Source: Deltaproteobacteria bacterium (GTDB lineage: Bacteria; Desulfobacterota; Binatia; Binatales; Binataceae). Taken from it: a stretch of 6,192 bases of DNA. Both the position numbers and the translations under genes were made by a program. The notes beneath the pieces were generated by a model, which searched no databases, was not told the origin of the DNA, and saw only the letters and a list, made by a program, of their open reading frames with translations. The stretch is taken from positions 1 through 6,192 of the forward strand of contig JAJYMR010000115.1 in the NCBI GenBank assembly GCA_021786815.1, written 5' to 3'. Within the stretch, counting starts at the first letter, position 1, and every line of letters starts with the position of its first letter. Below are positions 1 to 5,636 of this stretch, piece by piece.

Positions 1-381
1 CGCGAGCATTCGGTCGACGTCAAGCCGAGTTATGGCCTGACGGACGAGGAAATCGAGCGGATGCTCGAAGAGGCGATCGACCTGGGCGAGGCGGATGTGG
101 AGGAGCGGTTGCTCACCGTGGCTCGCAACGATGCGCACCAGATTCTCTCTGCGCTGAGCAAGCAGCTTGGCGAGTGGGGTCATCTGGTGAGCGCCGAGGA
201 ACGCGTGAAGTTCGACGATGCCTCCGCCCGGCTGGAGGCCGCGTCCCAAGGCACCGACCGCGAGCTTATCTCAAGAATGGTCGAGGAACTGAACGAGATG
301 ACCACTCCGTTCGCGGAGGGGATCATGGACGCTGCAATCAAGCAGGCGTTGGAAAAGAAATCAGTCGAAGATTTGTCTTGA
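1..381 (+). CDS. hscA: Fe-S assembly chaperone HscA, C-terminal part (5' end outside window)
   Basis: This is the last 126 codons of an Hsp70-type chaperone; the frame is open from base 1 and ends at TGA 379-381. HscA works with the J-protein HscB to release nascent Fe-S clusters from the scaffold IscU, in the cytoplasm, using ATP. The visible part begins in the end of the substrate-binding beta domain and continues into the helical lid. The segment VKPSYGLTDEEIERML (residues 8-23) matches the HscA version of this junction; DnaK normally has a different sequence here (ITIxxSSGL). The acidic, helix-rich tail and the ending SVEDLS also resemble HscA. The ATPase domain lies off the left edge. 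The identification is strengthened by iscX starting 16 bases downstream, and the two genes are surely cotranscribed. The ATG at 61 is internal, not the start. DnaK is the only serious alternative and is much less likely. Confidence 0.92.
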   Translation, partial: REHSVDVKPSYGLTDEEIERMLEEAIDLGEADVEERLLTVARNDAHQILSALSKQLGEWGHLVSAEERVKFDDASARLEAASQGTDRELISRMVEELNEMTTPFAEGIMDAAIKQALEKKSVEDLS

Positions 382-384
382 CAG

Positions 385-390
385 AAAGGG
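385..390 (+). promoter_or_regulatory. Ribosome binding site of iscX
   Basis: AAAGGG lies seven bases before the ATG at 398, in the 16-base hscA-iscX gap. It supports the chosen iscX start, and the gap leaves no room for a separate promoter. Confidence 0.6.
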
Positions 391-397
391 ATTAATA

Positions 398-622
398 ATG
401 GGATTTAAGTGGGATCAGGCCCAAGAGATTGCGGAAGTACTCGCCGAGAATCACCCCGGTTTGAATCCGCTCGACGTTCGTTTTACGGACCTGCGCCAAT
501 GGATCATCGACCTTGATGAGTTCGACGATGATCCGTCGGGGTCGAGCGAGGGAAAGCTCGAAGCCATCCAGATGGCGTGGCGAGAAATTTACGAAGAGCA
601 GCAGGGAGAAGAATCTGAATAA
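398..622 (+). CDS. iscX: Fe-S assembly protein IscX
   Basis: A 74-residue acidic protein; E. coli IscX (YfhJ) is 66 residues. IscX is a small cytoplasmic partner of the cysteine desulfurase IscS. It binds ferrous iron weakly through an acidic patch and modulates the rate of cluster assembly. The family signatures are clear: the opening MGFKW (1-5), the central VRFTDLRQWIIDL (27-39), then the acidic DEFDDDP patch (40-46), followed by a helix containing LEAIQMAW (54-61). The extra length is an acidic extension, EEQQGEESE, at the C terminus. It follows hscA by 16 bases with a fair ribosome binding site, so it is translated from the same message. In many proteobacteria a [2Fe-2S] ferredoxin gene, fdx, sits between hscA and iscX, but here there is none. 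Confidence 0.95.
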   Translation: MGFKWDQAQEIAEVLAENHPGLNPLDVRFTDLRQWIIDLDEFDDDPSGSSEGKLEAIQMAWREIYEEQQGEESE

Positions 623-655
623 TTAGAGACGGCGAAGCGTCTTATAAATACGCGC

Positions 656-665
656 GGAGGAGGGG
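656..665 (+). promoter_or_regulatory. Strong Shine-Dalgarno sequence deciding the start of the next gene
   Basis: The run GGAGGAGGGG is a near-perfect anti-16S match. It abuts the in-frame GTG at 665, far too close for that codon to be the start, but sits about ten bases from the AGGAGG core to the ATG at 674. A second GGAGG at 667-671 is too close to 674 to be the main site. This favours 674 as the start. Confidence 0.6.
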
Positions 666-673
666 TGGAGGAA

Positions 674-1237
674 ATGAATCAGGTCAGGGCTGAACAGGAA
701 ACCAAGATGCACGAGAAGGAAACACTGGACGAAAAGCTGCCGGGACTGTTCGAACCCGACACGCTTTTGCCGATTCAGTACTTCGAGGCGATGCGCCGAA
801 AGCATCTCCTTGAGGGCGAGAAGCGGCTTATTTTGAGCGTGCTGGAAGACGCGATCGAATGCTTCATGAAATGCATTGACGCGACCACCAGCAAGGGACA
901 GCGCTTGTTCCGCGACGCGGAGGAATGGATCAACCTGGAAGACAAGCACTGGGTATTCTCCTTCGACAACGTCTGCGACATGCTCGACATCAACCCGGGC
1001 TACATGAGGGCCGGGCTGCGCCGATGGAAGGATCGGCACATCGAGCTAAGGGCGCGGCGCGCGCTGGAGAAGGCCGAGCAGGAAGCGGCGCGTGCGCTCG
1101 AACCGGAAGCGCTTCCCGAACCCGAGAAACTGGAAGAACCCAAGGCCCAGAGCGCTCCGGTTGCGCCCGTGCGTCACAATAGCGGCGCGGCGCGGCCCGC
1201 AACGCGTTCGACGGCACTGCGCAAGGCGCGCGCATAA
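674..1237 (+). CDS. Uncharacterised protein at the end of the isc operon
   Basis: I do not recognise a named family. The protein has 187 residues from ATG 674; an in-frame GTG at 665 would add three residues but collides with the ribosome binding site. Residues about 35-125 look like a folded helical domain: a helix around LLEGEKRLILSVLEDAIECF (45-64), then RLFRDAEEWI (77-86), then WVFSFDNVCDMLDINPGYMR (93-112) and GLRRWKD. The last part has the feel of a helix-turn-helix (FSF..VC..L.I.P.YMR..L.RW) and resembles short hypothetical proteins I associate with delta-type proteobacteria; that is recall, not a search. Residues from about 124 on form a charged helix rich in Ala, Glu and Arg, then a Pro/Ala-rich linker with a basic end (LRKARA), probably disordered. 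There is no signal peptide or membrane segment. It lies 51 bases after iscX and before a terminator, so it is probably the last isc operon gene. Nucleic-acid binding is a guess. Confidence 0.8.
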   Translation: MNQVRAEQETKMHEKETLDEKLPGLFEPDTLLPIQYFEAMRRKHLLEGEKRLILSVLEDAIECFMKCIDATTSKGQRLFRDAEEWINLEDKHWVFSFDNVCDMLDINPGYMRAGLRRWKDRHIELRARRALEKAEQEAARALEPEALPEPEKLEEPKAQSAPVAPVRHNSGAARPATRSTALRKARA

Positions 1238-1270
1238 AGCGCTTCAACCCGCGCAGAGCCGGGATTCGGG

Positions 1271-1295
1271 AGGCGGCCGGAAACGGCCGCCTTTT
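1271..1295 (+). terminator. Rho-independent terminator of the isc block
   Basis: A perfect eight-pair stem, GGCGGCCG (1272-1279) with CGGCCGCC (1284-1291), is closed by a stable GAAA tetraloop and followed directly by TTTT (1292-1295). An added A-T pair (1271/1292) lengthens the stem. It begins 33 bases after the stop of the 187-residue protein and should end the hscA-iscX transcript. Confidence 0.92.
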
Positions 1296-1383
1296 GCCAT
1301 ACTTCGGGGTGTGGAACGCGCGTCCTCGCGCGCCGAATTGACAGCTTCCCGGTCCGAACTCAACCGCCAATCGCGGGCATATG

Positions 1384-1415
1384 AAAACGGCGCAGGAGTT
1401 TGCGCCTGCGCCGTT
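1384..1415 (-). terminator. Rho-independent terminator of the minus-strand block
   Basis: An eleven-pair perfect stem, AACGGCGCAGG (1386-1396) with CCTGCGCCGTT (1405-1415), encloses an eight-base loop. Read on the minus strand, the 3' arm runs into TTTT (stem TT plus 1385-1384), then C. On the plus strand no T-run follows, so it serves the minus strand. It starts 22 bases past the stop of the luciferase-like gene. Confidence 0.85.
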
Positions 1416-1437
1416 CGTCGTCGGTACGCCCGCTTAC

Positions 1438-2442
1438 TCAGGACGCCTTGGCGAAATTCTCGATCGCGCGCAGGATCCGCGTCCGGCGTTCTTCCGCCGT
1501 CGCCGCGAACGAGAGGAATTGGAGCGCGGTTGTCGTCACTCCCGCGCGGATGAAGTCGTCAACTCTGCGCCGGCATCGCGCAGGGTCACCGAAAACGTAG
1601 ATCGCCTCGACCATCCCCTCGGGGATCGATTCGAGCGCCTGCTTGCGGTCGCCGCGCTGCCATAGCTCCATCGCGGCTCGCGCCTCGTTCTCGTAGCCCA
1701 TCTCGCCAAAGAACTTGTTGTACTGCGGGACGGTCACGTAGGCGGTGAGCGACCGGCGCAACATCGTGCGCACGACCGTTTCGTCCTCGTCAACCGCGAC
1801 GATTATCCTGCACACCACGTCGAGATTCGACGGGTCCTTTCCGGCGGCGCGCATCCCCGCCCGCGTGTGCTCAAGCATCCCGGGCAGCATCTCGGGCGTG
1901 ACGAAATTAACGATAAGGCCGTCGCCGAGTTCGCCCGCAAGGCGGAGCATCTTCGAGCCCTGCGCGCCGATATAGATTGGCGGCGGCGCGGCGTCGGCGG
2001 GGATATCCATGCGAAATCCGTTGATACGCACGGTTTTTCCGGCCATCGTGACCTTCTCTCCGCGGAACATCGCGCGAATCGCGGCAACCGTCTCGCGAAG
2101 CCGGGCGTGGGGATGCTCGAACGGCACGCCCATCCACTGCTCCACGATATTCGGGGTCGAGATCCCGAGCCCGAGCACGTAGCGGCCGCCGGACAACTGG
2201 TTGACCGTAGCCGCCGACATCGCGATAAGCGCCGGCGGACGCGTGAAAACCGGGATAATCGCGGTGCCAAGTCGCATCCGCTCGCTCACCATCGCGGCTG
2301 CCGCAAGCGGAGTGAAGCCGTCGGTTGAGAACGATTCGAACGACCACGCGTCGCTGTAACCGCATCGGTCGGCCGTTCGGACCAGGTCAGCGATATGGGG
2401 GTTCTGAAATGGATCGAATGGAATGGTTATTCCGAGTCGCAT
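1438..2442 (-). CDS. Luciferase-like oxidoreductase, probably coenzyme F420-dependent
   Basis: A 334-residue TIM-barrel protein of the bacterial luciferase-like superfamily, in the F420-dependent branch that includes many mycobacterial enzymes. Such enzymes move hydride between F420 and a substrate in the cytoplasm; the substrate cannot be told from sequence. The start at 2442 gives the typical opening MRLGITIPFDPF and has GGAG six bases upstream; the frame could extend to 2490 but those 16 residues are unlike the family. Visible family features are RLGTAIIPVFTRPP (57-70), LSGGRYVLGLGIS (83-95, the cofactor-binding strand region), the HPHARLRETV helix (110-119) and PPIYIGAQGSKMLRLAGELG (154-173). 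Length is normal and no break is seen. It is the last gene of the minus-strand block, 99 bases after the FAD/Fe-S oxidase, with its own terminator. An FMN-using monooxygenase is the alternative, since the fold alone does not fix the cofactor. Confidence 0.88.
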   Translation of the reverse strand: MRLGITIPFDPFQNPHIADLVRTADRCGYSDAWSFESFSTDGFTPLAAAAMVSERMRLGTAIIPVFTRPPALIAMSAATVNQLSGGRYVLGLGISTPNIVEQWMGVPFEHPHARLRETVAAIRAMFRGEKVTMAGKTVRINGFRMDIPADAAPPPIYIGAQGSKMLRLAGELGDGLIVNFVTPEMLPGMLEHTRAGMRAAGKDPSNLDVVCRIIVAVDEDETVVRTMLRRSLTAYVTVPQYNKFFGEMGYENEARAAMELWQRGDRKQALESIPEGMVEAIYVFGDPARCRRRVDDFIRAGVTTTALQFLSFAATAEERRTRILRAIENFAKAS

Positions 2443-2448
2443 ATTTTT

Positions 2449-2452
2449 CTCC
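2449..2452 (-). promoter_or_regulatory. Ribosome binding site deciding the luciferase-like gene start
   Basis: On the minus strand GGAG is followed by six bases (AAAAAT) and then the ATG at 2442. This site, plus the family-typical N terminus, argues against the longer frame starting at 2490. Confidence 0.65.
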
Positions 2453-2475
2453 AGACGGGCGCAAGAATAGCGCGC

Positions 2476-2505
2476 GCCGGTATCCGGCAACCAGCGTTTC
2501 GCTGG
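2476..2505. repeat. Two adjacent short perfect hairpins in the intergenic gap
   Basis: GCCGG-TAT-CCGGC (2476-2488) and CCAGCG-TTT-CGCTGG (2491-2505) stand two bases apart, each with a three-base loop. They lie between the stop of the FAD/Fe-S oxidase and the start of the luciferase-like gene. Neither has a proper T-run on the minus strand (the nearest is the weak TATTCTT after the first), so they are not a clear terminator. They may be transcript-stabilising stems, a leaky terminator or chance in GC-rich DNA. Confidence 0.4.
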
Positions 2506-2541
2506 GAGCCGCGGCGCATCATTTGCCGTCGGCGCGCCGTC

Positions 2542-5406
2542 TCACGCGTCGCGCCGCGCAATAGCCATCGCGAGCACCTGCGCCAGATGCATCGGGCGGC
2601 GCTCCGGACAAAATTGCCGAATCTGGCTCCGGCATGAGAAGCCGTCGGTGATTACCAGCGTGTCGGGCGGGCTTGAGCGCAGCGCGGGAAGAAGAACCCG
2701 CTCGCCGACCGCCTTGGAGACTTCGTAATGCTCCGCGCCGTAGCCGAACGCTCCCGCCATCCCGCAGCATCCCGCGTCCAGCACGTTCAGTTCGAGTCCT
2801 TCCACGCGCGACAGAAGCGCCGTTTCGGCGTCGAGACCGGCGAGCGCCTTCTGATGGCAATGGCCGTGAAGAAGCGCGCGACGCGCAAGCCTTCCCGGTT
2901 CGAAATCGGCCGCGTGACGCTTAAGAAATTCGTCGAGCAGGAATGAGTTCTCGCGAAGCGCCCGCGCCTTCGAGTATCCGGGGAACAGTGCCGGAAGCTC
3001 GTCGCGCAGCGTAAGAAGGCATCCCGGCTCGAGCCCGACTATCGCTGCTCCGCGTTCCACGGCCGGCCCGAGCGCTTCCATCGCCTGCACGAGCCGCCAT
3101 CGCGCCCGCTCAAGCATCCCCTGGTCGTAGAGCGGACGTCCGCAGCACAGGTCCTGCGCCGGTATGGTGACTCGAAAGCCGGCGCTTTCCAGCACCTCGA
3201 CGGCAGCGACCGCGACTTCTGGCTCGAAGAAGTTGTTGAAGGTGTCGGCGAACAGGACCACCTCGCGCCCGGCGCCGCCGGCGCGCGCGGCTCTGTGCTC
3301 GAACCATGCGCGAAACGTCTGCGGGGCAAGGCACGGCAGGTTACGCTCGGGATGGAGCCCGAGCAGGCGCTTTGCGAGCGAGGCGAACGGGGCCGTGGCG
3401 GCTGCGGCGTTGGCGAGCCTCGGTGCGAGCGACGCGAGACGCGCGAACTCATGCACCCGGGAGAGCATCCATGCGCCGGGCGAGCGGAGCCGTCCGCGAT
3501 AGTAATGGGCGAGGAACTCCGCCTTGTACTTTGCCATGTCCACGCCGGCCGGGCATTCCGTCTTGCATCCCTTGCACGCGAGGCAAAGATCGAGCGCCTC
3601 GGCGAGCGCGGGAGACGACAAGCCCTGGCCGACGACGCCCGACGTCAGCGCTTCGAGCAGGATTCGCGCGCGCCCGCGCGTCGAATGCTTTTCCTCGCGC
3701 GTAACCATGTACGACGGGCACATCGTGCCCGAGTCGGTCTTGCGGCATTTGCCGATCCCGACGCACTTGAGCGCCGCGCCCGCAAGCCCGCCGTCGGCGC
3801 TGAAATCGAAATGCGTCGCTGGCTCGGCGGGGCGGTAGGAAGGGCCGAGTTTCAGGTTCGAATCGGCGGGTTTGGGCTCGACCAGCACGCCGGGATTCAT
3901 CCGGCCGTCGGGGTCGAAGATGCGCTTGAAGTCGCCAAACGCCTCGATGAGTTTCGACGAGAAGATCGCGGGCAAAAATTCCGATCGCGCGATACCGTCG
4001 CCGTGCTCGCCCGAGAGCGAGCCGCCGAACTCGGCCACCAGCGCGGCGATTTCAGCCATCGCGGCGCGAAACGTCGCGATTCCGTCTCTGCTCGCGAGGT
4101 CGAAGTTGATTCGCGCGTGAACGCATCCTTCGCCGAAATGCCCGTAGTAGGTCGCGGCCTGAAGGCCGTGGCGCACGAGCAGTTGGTCGAACCGGCGGAG
4201 ATACGGCCCCAGCTTTTCGGGCGCAACCGCGGTGTCCTCGGCGCCGGGCCACGAGCGCGGATAACCGGGCACGTAGGCTCCCGCACCCAGACCCGAGGCG
4301 CGCAGGTTCCATAGCGCGGTCTGCTCGGCGGGGTCGGTGAGCACGACCGCACCGCTACATCCGCCGACCTGCCGCGAAACCCTGAGCACCTCGTCGGCGC
4401 GGCCGCGAGCCTCGTCTTCGGTCTCCGCGCCCAGTTCCACGAGCAGAAACGCCTTGCCCGCGGGCAAAAGCCGCACCGACGCGACTCCTTTCGCACGCGC
4501 GAAATCGACGAGCTTATTGTCGAATCCTTCGAGCGCCTCGGGCCGATGCGTCAGAAGCCAGGGCGTCTGGTCGGCGGCGGCGAACACGTCGTCGAAGCCG
4601 AGCACAACCAGTGCGAGTTTTTTCGGACGCGGCACGAGGCGGACCGTAGCTTTCAGGGTCACGCCGAGCGTGCCTTCCGAGCCGACCATCGCGCGCGCCA
4701 GGTTGAAACCGTTTTCCGGCAGCAGTTCGTCGAGGTTGTAGCCCGAGACGCGGCGCGTGAGCTTTGGAAACCCCGTGCGGACCGCCTCGGCGTAGCGATC
4801 GCGCAATTCGATGAGTTGCGCGTGAATCTCCTGCTCGCGCTCGGAGCCTTGCAAACTCTCGCTGGCGGCCTCTCCGAGCGTAAGACGCGTGCCGTCGTAG
4901 AGGAGCACTTCGAGCGATTGGAGATTGTCGACAGTCTTGCCGTAAGCGGCGGAGTGCGCGCCGCAGGAATTGTTGCCGATCATCCCGCCGAGCGTGCATC
5001 TATCGCTGGTCGAAGGATCGGGCGCGAAAAACAGCCCGGTGGTCCTGAGCGCTAGGTTGAGATGCTTCTGGACGACGCCGGGCTCGACGGTCGCGAGCCT
5101 GCGTTCCTCGTCGAGCGCAAGGACGCGGTTCATGTATTTAGAGAAATCGAGCACGAGAGCCGTGTTGCAGGCCTGGCCGGCGAGACTGGTTCCCGCGCCG
5201 CGAGCGAGAATCGGGACGGAGTTTTCGCGCGCGAGCGCAAGCGTGGCCGCCACGTCCGCTTCGTGGCGCGGTATCACGACGCCGACCGGCACCTGCCGGT
5301 AGTTGGACGAGTCGGTTGCGTAAATGGCAAGCGTGCCCGCGTCGAAGCGGACTTCGCCCTCGATAGAGCGCGCGAGTTTCTCCCTGAAGCTTCGTAGCGA
5401 CGGCAT
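2542..5406 (-). CDS. FAD-linked oxidase / Fe-S fusion, D-lactate or D-2-hydroxyacid dehydrogenase type
   Basis: A 954-residue intact fusion, near the usual 930-1020 of the Dld-II/YdiJ type. Residues about 35-260 are the FAD-binding domain (ARGAGTSLAGQ 68-78, GNNSCGAHSAAYGKT 144-158, VGSEGTLGV 241-249). The FAD-oxidase C-terminal domain has GHFGEGCVH (422-430) and SGEHGDG (465-471); His423, His430 and Glu467 match the metal ligands of 2-hydroxyacid dehydrogenases. Fe-S ligand candidates follow: Cys548, 554 and 563 with a CP motif, then C608xxC611xxC614xxxC618P. Two CCG-type redox modules end it (DLCCGRP 752-758, HCHQKA 849-854, DAGCCG 877-882, Cys925). Family members oxidise D-lactate, D-2-hydroxyglutarate or glycolate and pass electrons through FAD and Fe-S clusters; the substrate here is open. 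No signal or membrane segment is seen. ATG 5406 lacks a good ribosome binding site, but the next Met is residue 92, inside the FAD domain. Confidence 0.9.
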   Translation of the reverse strand: MPSLRSFREKLARSIEGEVRFDAGTLAIYATDSSNYRQVPVGVVIPRHEADVAATLALARENSVPILARGAGTSLAGQACNTALVLDFSKYMNRVLALDEERRLATVEPGVVQKHLNLALRTTGLFFAPDPSTSDRCTLGGMIGNNSCGAHSAAYGKTVDNLQSLEVLLYDGTRLTLGEAASESLQGSEREQEIHAQLIELRDRYAEAVRTGFPKLTRRVSGYNLDELLPENGFNLARAMVGSEGTLGVTLKATVRLVPRPKKLALVVLGFDDVFAAADQTPWLLTHRPEALEGFDNKLVDFARAKGVASVRLLPAGKAFLLVELGAETEDEARGRADEVLRVSRQVGGCSGAVVLTDPAEQTALWNLRASGLGAGAYVPGYPRSWPGAEDTAVAPEKLGPYLRRFDQLLVRHGLQAATYYGHFGEGCVHARINFDLASRDGIATFRAAMAEIAALVAEFGGSLSGEHGDGIARSEFLPAIFSSKLIEAFGDFKRIFDPDGRMNPGVLVEPKPADSNLKLGPSYRPAEPATHFDFSADGGLAGAALKCVGIGKCRKTDSGTMCPSYMVTREEKHSTRGRARILLEALTSGVVGQGLSSPALAEALDLCLACKGCKTECPAGVDMAKYKAEFLAHYYRGRLRSPGAWMLSRVHEFARLASLAPRLANAAAATAPFASLAKRLLGLHPERNLPCLAPQTFRAWFEHRAARAGGAGREVVLFADTFNNFFEPEVAVAAVEVLESAGFRVTIPAQDLCCGRPLYDQGMLERARWRLVQAMEALGPAVERGAAIVGLEPGCLLTLRDELPALFPGYSKARALRENSFLLDEFLKRHAADFEPGRLARRALLHGHCHQKALAGLDAETALLSRVEGLELNVLDAGCCGMAGAFGYGAEHYEVSKAVGERVLLPALRSSPPDTLVITDGFSCRSQIRQFCPERRPMHLAQVLAMAIARRDA

Positions 5407-5476
5407 CGTGCAGTCCGGACGCGGGCGCGAACGAATCAGGAAGCGTTGCGAATCGTCGCGTCAGATCGCACGCAAG

Positions 5477-5505
5477 TTTACAACGAACTGTGCGGGGTGC
5501 GTAAA
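5477..5505 (-). promoter_or_regulatory. Candidate sigma-70-like promoter of the FAD/Fe-S oxidase, inside an inverted repeat
   Basis: On the minus strand a TTTACG box (5505-5500) is followed after 17 bases by TGTAAA (5482-5477). Each matches four of six consensus bases. Transcription would start near 5470, leaving a leader of about 64 bases. The boxes overlap the two arms of an inverted repeat, GTTTAC (5476-5481) and GTAAAC (5501-5506). Weak matches and unknown host promoter rules keep confidence low. Confidence 0.35.
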
Positions 5506-5564
5506 CGAGGGCGCGCGACCCGCACCTGACTCGACGGCGCGTTGCACGAGCGAGCGACCTAACC

Positions 5565-5583
5565 CATTCCCTGAAGGGGAATG
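5565..5583. repeat. Perfect inverted repeat downstream of ccr
   Basis: CATTCCC (5565-5571) and GGGAATG (5577-5583) form a seven-pair stem with a five-base loop. It lies 54 bases past the ccr stop. No T-run follows on either strand, so it is not a standard rho-independent terminator. It could end or stabilise the ccr transcript, or be an operator for the oxidase gene. Confidence 0.45.
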
Positions 5584-5636
5584 AGAACAGATTTGTAATG
5601 CTCCCTTCGAAATGAGGCTTGGGGCCTACGCGCGTC

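Larger units (their letters stand above)
1238..1437. other. Gene-free convergent junction
   Basis: This 200-base stretch separates the plus-strand isc block from the minus-strand oxidoreductase block. It holds two oppositely oriented terminators, listed separately, and between them a GC-rich stretch with a small CGCGCG-TCCT-CGCGCG inverted repeat at 1317-1332. I see no credible gene in it. Confidence 0.7.
5407..5636. other. 230-base intergenic region between ccr and the FAD/Fe-S oxidase
   Basis: I find no gene here. It contains a candidate promoter reading toward the oxidase and a perfect seven-pair hairpin, both listed separately. The gap is long for this dense block, so the oxidase probably has its own promoter. 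Confidence 0.6.

Noticed and set aside
174..395. A 73-codon frame overlapping the end of hscA
   Set aside because: It is out of frame with hscA, which is well supported by homology, and has shadow-like Arg/Gly composition.
627..650. Small hairpin AGACG/CGTCT followed by TATAAATA after iscX
   Set aside because: The five-pair stem is weak and not followed by a T-run, and the TATAAA has no matching -35 box upstream, so neither a terminator nor a promoter is supported.
665..673. GTG start for the protein following iscX
   Set aside because: The Shine-Dalgarno sequence runs directly into this codon, leaving no spacer; ATG 674 fits better.
1338..1343. Perfect TTGACA (-35 box) in the convergent junction
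   Set aside because: No acceptable -10 box lies 16-18 bases downstream, and no plus-strand gene follows; the frame opening at 1381 is antisense to the luciferase-like gene.
2443..2490. N-terminal extension of the luciferase-like protein
   Set aside because: The added 16 residues are unlike the family, and a good ribosome binding site stands before the internal ATG at 2442.
3295..4314. A 339-codon open frame on the plus strand
   Set aside because: It lies wholly antisense to the FAD/Fe-S oxidase, whose motifs are intact. Its Arg/Ala/Glu-rich composition is typical of shadow frames in GC-rich DNA.
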